NCBI GenBank assembly: GCA_963816435.1 | Contig: CAWFKS010000001.1 | Location: 62,001-126,000 of the forward strand | DNA: 64,000 nt | DNA from: CAWFKS01 sp963816435 | GTDB lineage: Bacteria > Pseudomonadota > Alphaproteobacteria > Rhizobiales > Rhizobiaceae | Direction: 5' to 3' | Part shown: positions 1 through 9,219 of the stretch, piece by piece | How positions within the stretch are numbered: position 1 is the first letter of the stretch | Layout of the letters: every line of letters starts with the position of its first letter | Program-made: the position numbers and the translations under genes | Notes under the pieces: model-generated | Database searches by the model: none | What the model saw: the letters and a program-made list of their open reading frames with translations, nothing else | What the model was told of the DNA's origin: nothing

Positions 1-82
1 GTTAGCCGGTAAGCCGGCTGCGGTAAATGCATGCCGGGGTAAGGCCCGCCTTGGCGGGCGAGGGGGTCGCGTGGCGGACGAG

Positions 83-111
83 TTGTCGGTATAGAAGCCC
101 GCGCGAATATA
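83..111 (+). promoter_or_regulatory. candidate sigma-70 promoter for purA
   Basis: TTGTCG at 83-88 and AATATA at 106-111 are separated by 17 bases, an acceptable housekeeping promoter for this group, about 30 bases ahead of the purA start. A short palindrome at 44-59 (7-base arms GCCCGCC/GGCGGGC) lies just upstream and lacks a T-run. No experimental support; the assignment rests on spacing and similarity only. Confidence 0.35.
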
Positions 112-140
112 GGGGTGCTGCGGCACGAAAGGGAAAATCC

Positions 141-1439
<1,299 letters not shown>

Positions 1440-1508
1440 GTTCGCTGACCCGTTTCGCGGGCATTTCTGCCCCGATTCGGGCGCCGAGACTGCAGGTAAT
1501 CAGGGAAA

Positions 1509-3074
1509 ATGGCAGATTTCGTCGCGGTACTGCGCAAGACAATCGACGGCCTGAACGACAATACGCCCGCGATGCGGGAAAAGGTCTACCAGAAGGCTCG
1601 GGCGACGGTCGAGACCAAGCTCGCGGCCATCAGTCCGCCGCCTCCCGCCGCCGCCGCCGATCGCCAGCGCAAGTCACTCGAGGACGCGATCGCCGTGGTC
1701 GAAGCAGACTACGCGCAGGCCGTCATCGAGTCGCCCGACGCTTCCGACGAGGCGCTGGAAGACGCCTTCGCAAGCCTGCGCGCGCCGATGGCGGACCTTA
1801 CGCCGAAGCCGCCCCTGCGGGCCGCCCCGCCGAAGGCCCCGCCCGTCCAACAGCCGCCCGAAGCGGAGTTCCCGGCGCCGCCCGAGCGCGAATACGCCGC
1901 TCCCGAGGTCGAGGAATGGGGCGAGGGCGAGGAAGCTGCCAACGATCCCGGCGACCGCCCCGCAAGGCAGCGGCGCGGCATCGGCGCCGGGCTGGTCGCG
2001 GCGGTGCTGGTGATCGTTCTGCTCGCCGCCGGCGGCTACGCCGCCTGGGTGAACCGCACGCAGATCGCATCGCTCTTCGATTCCGGCCCCGCAAAGACGA
2101 CCGTCGCCGAGGTGCCGGCCGCGCAGAAGCCCGCTCAATCGAGCGATACGCCGGCTCCGGCCGCGCAGGAGCCTCCGCAGGGCGTCGTGGCTTCCGGACA
2201 GCAGGACGAGACGCCGATGAACCAGGCCGCCGCCGACGAACAGGCGGCCGACGAGCAGGACGCGACGCCGCCGGCACAGCAGAACGAACTCACGGCGTCT
2301 GCCGATTCCGCCGCGCCCTCGGCTTCGCTGCAGAAGTTCACGCAGCGCCTGCAGGCAGACGGAACCGAGGTCGACACCGGTCCGGCAGGCGGCCAGCCGA
2401 CGATCGGCGAGGGGACGTCGGTGGCCGCAGCCACGCAGGCCGCCGCCGACAATGGCGAGGCGATGGACGCCGCGCCGGCACAGGAGGCGAGCGGCGGCGA
2501 CCAGGCGAGCGTGCCGGTGGCGCAGCGGGCGATCTTCTACGAGGAGCGCACGGGCCAGACTGCCGGCTCGGCGGAAGCTGGCACCGCGGTGTGGTCGCTG
2601 GTGCAGGAATCGCCGGGCGGCGACCTGCCGCCGGAGCCGGCGATCCGCGCCGAGGTCAAGATCCCCGACAAGGAACTGCAGCTGCGCATGACGATCCGGC
2701 GCAACGCCGATCCGTCGCTGCCGGCCAGCCACATCATCGAGATGATCTTCCTGACCCCGGACGATTTCGACGGCGGCGGCATCGAGAACGTGCTGCGCGT
2801 GGCGCTGAAATCCTCCGAAGCGGCACCGGGCAATCCGCTGATCGGCATTCCGGCCAAGATCGCCGACGGCTATTTCCTGATCGCGCTGTCGAACACGCCG
2901 GCGGAAGAGCAGACCAACCTGACGCTGCTCAGGCGCCAGAGCTGGATCGACATCCCGATGGTCTACAAGTCCGGCCGCCGTGCGCTGGTGACGCTCGAAA
3001 AGGGCATCCCCGGCGACGAGGTCTTCAACAAGGCCGTTGAAGCCTGGCAGGCCGCGAGCAAGAACAGCGGCTGA
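1509..3074 (+). CDS. single-pass membrane protein of unknown function, Pro/Ala/Glu-rich
   Basis: A 521-residue protein I do not assign to a named family, although a copy beside purA/rpoH is typical of rhizobial genomes as far as I recall. It has a helical cytoplasmic N-terminus (residues 1-80), a Pro/Ala/Glu-rich linker, one hydrophobic segment at about residues 158-180 and then a long low-complexity Gln/Ala/Pro/Asp region to about 330. The C-terminal 170 residues look folded, with hydrophobic strands and well-spaced charged residues, and probably sit in the periplasm. There is no signal peptide and no enzymatic motif. The start ATG (MADFVAVLRK) follows a weak GGGAAA. The gene ends at a strong bidirectional terminator shared with rpoH. 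Coding is certain; function is unknown. Confidence 0.85.
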   Translation: MADFVAVLRKTIDGLNDNTPAMREKVYQKARATVETKLAAISPPPPAAAADRQRKSLEDAIAVVEADYAQAVIESPDASDEALEDAFASLRAPMADLTPKPPLRAAPPKAPPVQQPPEAEFPAPPEREYAAPEVEEWGEGEEAANDPGDRPARQRRGIGAGLVAAVLVIVLLAAGGYAAWVNRTQIASLFDSGPAKTTVAEVPAAQKPAQSSDTPAPAAQEPPQGVVASGQQDETPMNQAAADEQAADEQDATPPAQQNELTASADSAAPSASLQKFTQRLQADGTEVDTGPAGGQPTIGEGTSVAAATQAAADNGEAMDAAPAQEASGGDQASVPVAQRAIFYEERTGQTAGSAEAGTAVWSLVQESPGGDLPPEPAIRAEVKIPDKELQLRMTIRRNADPSLPASHIIEMIFLTPDDFDGGGIENVLRVALKSSEAAPGNPLIGIPAKIADGYFLIALSNTPAEEQTNLTLLRRQSWIDIPMVYKSGRRALVTLEKGIPGDEVFNKAVEAWQAASKNSG

Positions 3075-3098
3075 GCGCTTTCACCCTTCAACACACGG

Positions 3099-3136
3099 AA
3101 AAAGGCCGCCGACGCTTTCGCACCGGCGGCCTTTTT
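3099..3136. terminator. bidirectional intrinsic terminator
   Basis: A perfect 8-base stem GGCCGCCG (3104-3111) / CGGCGGCC (3124-3131) is flanked by AAAAA on the left and TTTTT on the right. It can end transcription from both the membrane-protein gene (plus) and rpoH (minus), which converge here. Confidence 0.85.
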
Positions 3137-3158
3137 CATTCAGTGTCCGTCTTGCGCC

Positions 3159-4070
3159 TCAGGCGGCGGGCTGCGCGTCGATCGAGCGCAGCGACTGCGC
3201 CTGCTTCCTGGCGGCGGCCTTGACGGCGTCCTGCACCTTTTCGAACGCCCGCACCTCGATCTGGCGCACGCGCTCGCGCGAGATGTCGAACTCGCCCGAC
3301 AGCTCTTCCAGCGTCATCGGATCCTCGGCAAGGCGGCGGGCCTGGAAGATGCGCCGCTCGCGGTCGTTGAGTACACCCAGCGCGCCGGACAGCATCTCGC
3401 GCCGGTTTTCCAGTTCGTCCTGGTCGACCAGCATCTGCTCCTGGCTCTCGTGCTCGTCGACCAGCCAGTCCTGCCATTCGCCGGACTCGCCTTCGGTCGC
3501 GCGGATCGGCGCGTTCAGCGAGGCGTCGCCGGACAGGCGCCGGTTCATCGAGATGACTTCTTCCTCCGAGACGTTCAGCCTGGTGGCGATTTCCGACACC
3601 TGCTCGGGGTTGAGGTCGCCCTCGTCGAGCGCCTTGATCTTGCCCTTCACCTTCCTGAGGTTGAAGAACAGCCGCTTCTGGTTGGCCGTGGTGCCCATCT
3701 TCACGAGGCTCCACGAGCGCAGGATGTATTCCTGGATCGCGGCCTTGATCCACCACATGGCGTAGGTGGCCAGGCGGAAGCCGCGCTCCGGCTCGAATTT
3801 CTTGACGGCCTGCATCAGCCCGACATTGCCTTCGGAAATGACCTCGCCGATCGGCAGGCCATAGCCGCGATAGCCCATCGCGATCTTGGCGACGAGCCGC
3901 AAATGGCTGGTGACGAGCTTGTGTGCGGCGGCAGTGTCCTCATGCTCCTGGTACCGCTTGGCGAGCATGTACTCTTCCTGCGGCTCGAGCATCGGGAAAC
4001 GCCTGATTTCCTCGAGGTAGCGGGAAAGTCCGCCTTCTCCGGAAACGATGCTTGGTAGTGTCTGGGCCAT
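3159..4070 (-). CDS. rpoH: RNA polymerase heat-shock sigma factor RpoH (sigma-32)
   Basis: A 303-residue alternative sigma factor directing RNA polymerase to heat-shock and proteostasis promoters. Region 2 (residues about 50-120, with GEVISEGNVGLMQAVKKFEP and the melting motif ATYAMWWIK) and region 4 (helix-turn-helix near LEELSGEFDISRERVRQIE) are intact. The RpoH box, QKRLFFNLRK at 131-140, separates it from the RpoD/RpoS groups. The start is the ATG giving MAQTLPSIVS, preceded by a strong GAGGGAGG; an upstream in-frame ATG lacks a ribosome site. Rhizobia often carry two rpoH genes; I cannot tell from this window which paralogue this is. It converges with the upstream membrane-protein gene at a shared terminator. 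It is transcribed away from rluD's 5'-neighbour and separated from rluD by about 250 bases. Confidence 0.97.
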   Translation of the reverse strand: MAQTLPSIVSGEGGLSRYLEEIRRFPMLEPQEEYMLAKRYQEHEDTAAAHKLVTSHLRLVAKIAMGYRGYGLPIGEVISEGNVGLMQAVKKFEPERGFRLATYAMWWIKAAIQEYILRSWSLVKMGTTANQKRLFFNLRKVKGKIKALDEGDLNPEQVSEIATRLNVSEEEVISMNRRLSGDASLNAPIRATEGESGEWQDWLVDEHESQEQMLVDQDELENRREMLSGALGVLNDRERRIFQARRLAEDPMTLEELSGEFDISRERVRQIEVRAFEKVQDAVKAAARKQAQSLRSIDAQPAA

Positions 4071-4317
4071 TAAGCGCCCTCCCTCTGTCGGTGAGCCCCC
4101 ATTCTCAGGCGGCTCAAAAACGGCGAAGCCGCCATGCCGGCGCACTTCGCCATATGCGCAATATAGGAATGAATCCGGCAAAAACACGATATTTGTGCAC
4201 CGCGAAACGCAGTGTCACGACAACGTGAACAATTGCCGAACGCGGTCGGTCGAAACGCGACTTTCCTTCTCGCTCGCCTGCCGGGGCGCTGGGCGCGGCG
4301 GCCGGACCGCTGTCGTC

Positions 4318-5346
4318 TTACAAACCGCCGAAACCCTCCACGAGTTCCCGCAAATCGGCCGGCATCGGCGCCTCGAAACGCATCACCTCGCCGGTCGCCG
4401 GATGGCGGAAGGCGAGCAGGCGTGCATGCAGCGCCTGGCGGGGAAAGGTCTCGACCTTGTCGCGCAGCGGCTCGGGCAGTTTCGCGGCCTTGGTGCGGAA
4501 GCCGCGGCCGTAGTCGGGATCGCCGATCAGCGGCTGGCCGATATGGGCCATGTGGACGCGGATCTGATGCGTTCGACCGGTCTCGAGGCGGCATTCCACC
4601 AGCGAGGCGAGGGCGGCGCCGTCCTCCGATTTGCCGAAGCGCTCCAGCACCTTCCAGTGGGTGACGGCGCGGCGGGCGTCGTCGCGTGTTTCGGGAACCA
4701 CCGCGCGGCGCGTCCTGTCGGCGGCGCGGCCGAGCGGTGCGTCGACAATGCCGGAGTCGCGCGGCGGCGCACCCCAGACCAGCGCGACATAGGCGCGCTC
4801 CAGCCCGCTGGCCTCGTCGTGCGCGGCAAAGGCTTCCGAAAGGGCGCGATGGGCGGCGTCGGTCTTGGCGACGATCATGACGCCGCTGGTGTCCTTGTCG
4901 AGCCGGTGGACGATGCCCGGCCGCCTGACGCCGCCGATCCCCGACAGCGTGTCGCCGCAATGGTGGATCAGCGCGTTGACCAGCGTTCCCGTCCAGTTGC
5001 CGGCGCCGGGGTGGACGACGAGCCCCGCCGGCTTGTCGATGACGATCAGCGAAGAATCCTCGAACAGGATGTCGAGCGGGATGTCCTCGCCCTGCGGCTC
5101 GGCCGGCTCCGGGGCGGGAAGGGTGAGTTCGACCAGCTCGCCGCCAGCCATGCGGCGGCTCGGATCACTGGCGCCTACGCCGTCCAGCCGCACCTGTCCG
5201 CCGCGGATCAGCGCCTGCACGCGGTTGCGCGAGAAGTCGTCGCCCAGCGATGCTGAAAGCCACTGGTCGAGCCGCTTGCCCGCGGCGTCCGGCCCGGCCG
5301 AAAGCTCTTTCAATGCGCCGGCCGCTTCGCTATCAGCTTCGCTCAT
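4318..5346 (-). CDS. rluD: 23S rRNA pseudouridine synthase, RluD type
   Basis: A 342-residue RluA-family pseudouridine synthase. An S4 RNA-binding domain (about residues 24-75, with RLDQWL and RNRVQALIRGG) is followed by the catalytic domain carrying HRLDKDTSG, in which Asp150 is the expected catalytic residue. RluD converts helix-69 uridines of 23S rRNA. The domain order and length match RluD rather than RluC, but the exact target sites cannot be read from sequence. In many rhizobia rluD lies next to rpoH, as here. It is divergent from the DUF6476 gene with only 27 bases between the two starts, so their promoters must overlap or lie within the genes. Confidence 0.93.
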   Translation of the reverse strand: MSEADSEAAGALKELSAGPDAAGKRLDQWLSASLGDDFSRNRVQALIRGGQVRLDGVGASDPSRRMAGGELVELTLPAPEPAEPQGEDIPLDILFEDSSLIVIDKPAGLVVHPGAGNWTGTLVNALIHHCGDTLSGIGGVRRPGIVHRLDKDTSGVMIVAKTDAAHRALSEAFAAHDEASGLERAYVALVWGAPPRDSGIVDAPLGRAADRTRRAVVPETRDDARRAVTHWKVLERFGKSEDGAALASLVECRLETGRTHQIRVHMAHIGQPLIGDPDYGRGFRTKAAKLPEPLRDKVETFPRQALHARLLAFRHPATGEVMRFEAPMPADLRELVEGFGGL

Positions 5347-5373
5347 TCCAACGTTCTTTGCGCCGGAGGCCGC

Positions 5374-5751
5374 ATGGCCGGACCAAACCAGGATGACGAA
5401 AAGCCGCTCGACCCCGCGGTCGAGCGCGTGCGCCGAAAGCTGGTGCGCTTCATTGGCATCAATCTCGGCCTGCTTCTGGTCGCGGTTATGGCGGTGCTGT
5501 TGACGATTGTCTACCGCACCGGCGTGTTCTCGTCCGCACCCGACGAGGCGGCGTGGCAGCCGCCGGCGAACGGCCAGACGATCCAGGCGGGCATCGCCCT
5601 GCCGGCCGGCGCGCGCGTCGTCTCGCAGTCGCTCGACGGCGGGCGCATCTCGCTGCAGGTCGAACTCGCCGAAGGCGGCCAGGCCATCTTCATCTACGAC
5701 CTGGCGCAGAACCGGATCGTCGCCAGGCTCGACATCGCGTCCGGCGAATGA
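5374..5751 (+). CDS. small membrane protein, DUF6476 type
   Basis: A 125-residue protein with a charged cytoplasmic N-terminus, one transmembrane helix at about 25-48 (IGINLGLLLVAVMAVLLTIV) and a periplasmic domain whose regular short strands (VVSQSLDGGRISLQVEL, AIFIYDLAQNRIVARLDI) resemble a small beta-propeller-like fold. The N-terminal half resembles alphaproteobacterial proteins filed under DUF6476; function unknown. Its stop overlaps the next start (ATGA at 5748-5751), indicating translational coupling with the VOC gene. Confidence 0.85.
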   Translation: MAGPNQDDEKPLDPAVERVRRKLVRFIGINLGLLLVAVMAVLLTIVYRTGVFSSAPDEAAWQPPANGQTIQAGIALPAGARVVSQSLDGGRISLQVELAEGGQAIFIYDLAQNRIVARLDIASGE

Positions 5752-6165
5752 GGTTTTCCCCCAGCCGCGCCATCCGGCTCGCGACGCTCATCGTCGACGA
5801 CTACGACGCGGCGATCGCCTGGTATGTCGAACGACTGGGTTTCGTCGTGGTCGAGGATACGCCGCTCGGCGCGGCGGGAAAGCGCTGGGTCGTGGTGGCG
5901 CCGGCCGCCGGCAGCGCCATGCGGCTGCTGCTGGCAAAGGCGGACGGCGAGCGTCAGGAAGACGCGGGTCGGCGATCAGACCGGCGGCCGGGTGGCCCTG
6001 TTTCTGGAAACCGACGATTTTGCCGGCGACCACGCGGCGATGCTGGCAAACGGCGTCGAGTTCCGCGAGGCGCCGCGCCGGGAGCCCTACGGCACGGTCG
6101 CCGTGTTTGCCGACCTCTACGGCAATCTGTGGGACCTGATCGAGCCGCGCCGCGACCGCTCGTGA
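5748..6165 (+). pseudogene. VOC/glyoxalase-family protein, interrupted by a +1 frameshift
   Basis: The start ATG at 5748 overlaps the preceding stop. The first 71 codons read IRLATLIVDDYDAAIAWYVERL and onward, a vicinal-oxygen-chelate beta-alpha-beta half. After GERQE near 5961 the reading frame is lost and continues one base later as RVGDQTGGRV, then FLETDDFAGDH and DLYGNLWDLIEP to the stop at 6163-6165. Removing one base near 5961-5962 restores a protein of about 138 residues, the normal length for this group (metal-dependent lyases, isomerases and dioxygenases). Substrate cannot be predicted. The damage is a single extra base, as in five other genes of the window, so a sequencing error is a real alternative. 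Confidence 0.8.
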
Positions 6166-6194
6166 GACGATCGCGAAATCCGCGCCCCGGCCGG

Positions 6195-6223
6195 TTGCAT
6201 TGTGAAAAAATCCGCCCTATATC
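6195..6223 (+). promoter_or_regulatory. promoter of tRNA-Glu
   Basis: TTGCAT at 6195-6200 and TATATC at 6218-6223 are 17 bases apart; the extended CTATAT at 6217-6222 matches the rhizobial -10 consensus. Predicted transcription would begin a few bases before the tRNA. Confidence 0.55.
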
Positions 6224-6236
6224 GGCGCCGCTGCAC

Positions 6237-6312
6237 GCTCCCATCGTCTAGCGGTCCAGGACGCCGCCCTCTCACGGCGGAAACAGGGGTTCGATTCCCC
6301 TTGGGAGTGCCA
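6237..6312 (+). tRNA. tRNA-Glu(CTC)
   Basis: A 76-base cloverleaf. The acceptor stem is GCTCCCA with TGGGAGT (a G-U first pair), the anticodon stem CCGCC/GGCGG, the loop CTCTCAC giving anticodon CTC, and the T-arm CAGGGGTTCGATTCCCCTT. The gene encodes its own CCA at 6310-6312. No intron. Confidence 0.96.
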
Positions 6313-6842
6313 GTTCCCCCCACATTCGTGACTTCTCGCAAAGTGTCGCCGGTTGCGCGCGCCGGCTCAGAGTGAAGGCTGGTCCGAATCCTTCCTACCG
6401 AGCTGGTCGCCGCGTCTCGGCGGCAGGCGCCTGCGCAGATCGCGGGGCGCGTTTGCCGAGGGATCGCGAGACCGGATCAGGTCACGCCGCCGTCGGCGAT
6501 GATGGTGCGTCCGGTGATCCAGCCGGCCTCGGCACCGAGGCACGAATGCCGGGTCGCCGGGAGACGGCGGAATAGTCCTTTCTCGGAATGCCGCGTCGGC
6601 TCTTCGCTCGATTTGCCTTGGCGTTCGTCCGATGCGGCCGAAATGCCCATTGGGGAAGGCGAGCAGGGGGCGGAGGCACGCGCCGAGTACATTGCCGCCT
6701 GGCGAAAACATCTGCAAAACATGCTTGCCAAGGGGCCGGTGGCGCGCGAACCGGCAAGGGTGCCGGCGATCGACGACGCCGCACCGTGGTCGCGCGGGAA
6801 CTGATCTCGAACGCGCATTTGTCTGCATCCGGAGGAAAATCG
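6313..6842. other. gene-poor stretch between tRNA-Glu and the BKACE gene
   Basis: Apart from the SDR tail at 6477-6572 I see no supported gene. Short open frames on both strands have atypical composition and no ribosome sites. No integrase, no repeated tRNA 3' end and no inverted repeats were seen, so there is no sign of an integrated element despite the adjacent tRNA. Confidence 0.5.
6477..6572 (-). pseudogene. remnant C-terminus of a short-chain dehydrogenase (SDR)
   Basis: The last 20 or so codons read GWITGRTIIADGGVT followed by a stop, the classic ending of NAD(P)-dependent SDR proteins (usually W-[IV]-T-G-x-x-[IL]-x-x-D-G-G). Just upstream, FRRLPAT in this frame and PGDPAFV in another resemble the RRLGDPxDIA segment that normally precedes it, which suggests a frameshift. 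No Rossmann core, catalytic Tyr-x-x-x-Lys or start codon can be found further upstream, so only a fragment remains. Confidence 0.5.
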
Positions 6843-7772
6843 ATGCCGAACCGCAAAGTCATCATCACCTGCGCCGTCACCGGCTCGATCCACACGCCGT
6901 CGATGTCGCCGCACATTCCGATCACCGCCTCCGAGATCGCCGATGCCGCGATCGGCGCGGCAGAGGCCGGCGCGGCGGTGGTGCATCTGCACGCGCGCAA
7001 TCCCGAGGACGGCCGGCCCGACCAGAGCCCCGAGGCCTTCGCGCCCTTCCTGCAGGTGATCAAGCAGAAGTCCGACGTCGTCATCAACATCACCACCGGC
7101 GGTGCTGCGACGATGACGGTCGACGAGCGGCTGAAGCCGGTCGCCACCTTCAAGCCGGAGGTCGCCTCGCTCAACATGGGCACGATGAATTTCGGCCTGT
7201 TCCCGATGCTGGAGCGCTTCAAGGAGTTCAAGCACGACTGGGAGCGGCCCTATCTGGAGGAATCGCGCGACCGCATCTTCAAGAACACGTTCGGCGACAT
7301 CGAGAAGATCCTGACCACCTGCGCCGACAACGGCACCCGCTTCGAGATCGAGTGCTACGACATCGGCCATCTCTACACGCTGGCGCATTTCGTCGACCGC
7401 GGCCTGGTCAAGGCGCCGTTCTTCATCCAGAGCGTGTTCGGGCTTCTGGGCGGCATCGGCTCGCACCCCGAAGACGTGATGATGATGAAGCGCACCGCCG
7501 ACCGGCTGTTCGGCGAGGACTACACCTGGTCGGTGCTGGGGGCCGGCCGCAACCAGATGCGCATCGCCGCGATGTCGGTGGCGGCGGGCGGCAACGTCCG
7601 CGTCGGGCTCGAGGATTCGCTGTGGATCGGCCCCGGCAAGCTGGCCGAGAGCAACGCCCAGCAGGTCGCCAGGGTGCGCGCCATCATCGAGGGCCTGGGC
7701 CACGAGATCGCAACGCCCGACGAGGCACGCTCCATGCTCCAGCTCAAGGGCGGCGACCGCGTCGACTTCTGA
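6843..7772 (+). CDS. 3-keto-5-aminohexanoate cleavage enzyme family protein (BKACE, DUF849)
   Basis: A 309-residue TIM-barrel enzyme of the beta-keto acid cleavage family. Members condense a beta-keto acid with acetyl-CoA to give acetoacetate and a new CoA thioester. The zinc-binding HLH motif is at residues 48-50 (VVHLHARNPEDG), and the glycine-rich FGLLGGIGSHPED loop, an acidic FEIECYD strand and the C-terminal NVRVGLEDSLW are all present. The start ATG (MPNRKVIITC) has a good GGAGG eight bases upstream, which rules out the longer in-frame frame above it. Substrate differs widely in the family (3-keto-5-aminohexanoate, dehydrocarnitine and others). The gene is alone, apart from the decayed SDR upstream, so I cannot choose. 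Confidence 0.93.
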   Translation: MPNRKVIITCAVTGSIHTPSMSPHIPITASEIADAAIGAAEAGAAVVHLHARNPEDGRPDQSPEAFAPFLQVIKQKSDVVINITTGGAATMTVDERLKPVATFKPEVASLNMGTMNFGLFPMLERFKEFKHDWERPYLEESRDRIFKNTFGDIEKILTTCADNGTRFEIECYDIGHLYTLAHFVDRGLVKAPFFIQSVFGLLGGIGSHPEDVMMMKRTADRLFGEDYTWSVLGAGRNQMRIAAMSVAAGGNVRVGLEDSLWIGPGKLAESNAQQVARVRAIIEGLGHEIATPDEARSMLQLKGGDRVDF

Positions 7773-8073
7773 CGCTGGCGATACACGGGCGGGCGCGTCT
7801 CGCGAATTCCGCTGGTACTGCGCTTTGATGAGGCAAGCACTGCGAACCGCAGCGCATCTGTTTCAGATCCATGTCGCCAGGACCAAGTCCACTCCCGGGG
7901 GCGCACCACGTCGGGCGGCCCTCAAGGCGGAACACATGCCGCAACAGCAGGGCAGGGGCGAGAGGGCGCGCCATCGCGGCCGCCGGCGATAGGGTGTGCC
8001 GGACGACGCCGCACGGCAGCCAACCGGCGCGTGGATCGAAGAGATTGGCGAGCGGCCTGGCGGCCGCGATTGG
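7773..8073. other. intergenic stretch, nothing recognised
   Basis: About 300 bases between two convergent genes (BKACE on plus, GGDEF on minus). No terminator with a T-run, repeat, RNA or short gene with a ribosome site was found. Confidence 0.5.
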
Positions 8074-9075
8074 CTATGCCTCGAAGACGGAAAACCGGCT
8101 GCGGCCGGCGGCCTTCGAGGCATAGAGCGCGCTGTCGGCCTTCATCAGCAGTTCGTCGCATTCGCTGCCGTGCATGGGCGCCAGCGCCACGCCGACGCTC
8201 GCGCCGATGGAGAGCGCGCCGTGGGAAAGGCTGAACGGCGCCGCCAGCTTCTCGACGATGCGGCTTGCCAGCGTCTCGGCATCCTTGCGGGAGCGGATGC
8301 CCGTCTGGACGACGGCGAATTCGTCGCCGCCGAGCCTCGCCACGGTGTCATGCTCGCGCACCATGGTGCGCATGCGCCCGGCGACCCCGACCAGGAGGTC
8401 GTCGCCGGCCTTGTGGCCGAAGCGGTCGTTGATCGGCTTGAAGCGGTCGATGTCGATGTAATGGACGGCCATCGGCGAACCGCGGCGGGCGAGCGCCACC
8501 GCGTTCTGCAGCCGGTCGTTGAACAGAATGCGGTTGGGCAGGTCGGTGAGAGGGTCGTGATGCGCCATGTGGGCGATCAGGTCGCGCGTCTGCCGCTGCT
8601 CGGTGACGTCGAAATAGGTGGTGACGAAACCGCCGCCTTCGAGCGGCATGCCGCGCACCTCGATGATGGTTCCGTTCGGGCGCTTGCGCTCGTAGACATG
8701 CGGCTCGCGCTTTAGCGCCAGCATCATGCGGCGGCGAACATGCAGTTCGACGTCGCCGGGACCGTACTCGCCGCGCTCGGCGTTGAAACGGAAGAGCTGT
8801 TCCAGCGTCGGATAGCCCTTGGCGAACAGCGCATCGGAATACTCCAGCATTTCCTTCTGCTTGTCGTTGCAGAGCACCATCTGGAGATTGTCGTCGAACA
8901 GCGAGATGCCGCCCGGAAAGTTCTCGATGACGGCTTCGAGAAGCCGCACGCGTTCCTGCAGTCCGGTGACGTAGGCGCCCATGCTGCCTACCGCCGCCGC
9001 GAGTTCGCTCAGCCCGCCATGCGTGCCCGCGACGTGTGGTGCGCTGCGTTCCATGGGCTCCTCGCCTGCCCCCAT
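8074..9075 (-). CDS. PAS-GGDEF diguanylate cyclase
   Basis: A 333-residue cytoplasmic protein with an N-terminal helix (residues 25-50), a PAS-like sensor (about 50-160, containing ENFPGGISLFDDNLQ and the typical PAS exit FVTTYFDVTEQR), then a GGDEF domain from 170. The active-site motif GGDEF is at 249-253, and the product-inhibition I-site RxxD (REHD, 240-243) lies exactly five residues ahead of it, so it should be an active, feedback-controlled producer of cyclic di-GMP. No membrane segment and no EAL domain. A second in-frame ATG at codon 8 is an equally good start. It is a single gene between convergent and divergent neighbours. The input signal is unknown. Confidence 0.93.
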   Translation of the reverse strand: MGAGEEPMERSAPHVAGTHGGLSELAAAVGSMGAYVTGLQERVRLLEAVIENFPGGISLFDDNLQMVLCNDKQKEMLEYSDALFAKGYPTLEQLFRFNAERGEYGPGDVELHVRRRMMLALKREPHVYERKRPNGTIIEVRGMPLEGGGFVTTYFDVTEQRQTRDLIAHMAHHDPLTDLPNRILFNDRLQNAVALARRGSPMAVHYIDIDRFKPINDRFGHKAGDDLLVGVAGRMRTMVREHDTVARLGGDEFAVVQTGIRSRKDAETLASRIVEKLAAPFSLSHGALSIGASVGVALAPMHGSECDELLMKADSALYASKAAGRSRFSVFEA

Positions 9076-9219
9076 TCCTCGGAACTTCCGATGTGGCGGT
9101 TCTGGCCGAAAAAGATTGCTTTTGAATTAAATGAGAGGGGGGCCCGCGCCGTGCACACCTTTGAAGGCAGGCGCTTCAAGGGTTTTGCCGGCACCGGGCG
9201 TTCGCCCTCAGCTGCGGCG

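Noticed and set aside
6237..6842. Genomic island integrated at tRNA-Glu
   Set aside because: No integrase, no duplicated tRNA 3' end and no mobility gene within reach.
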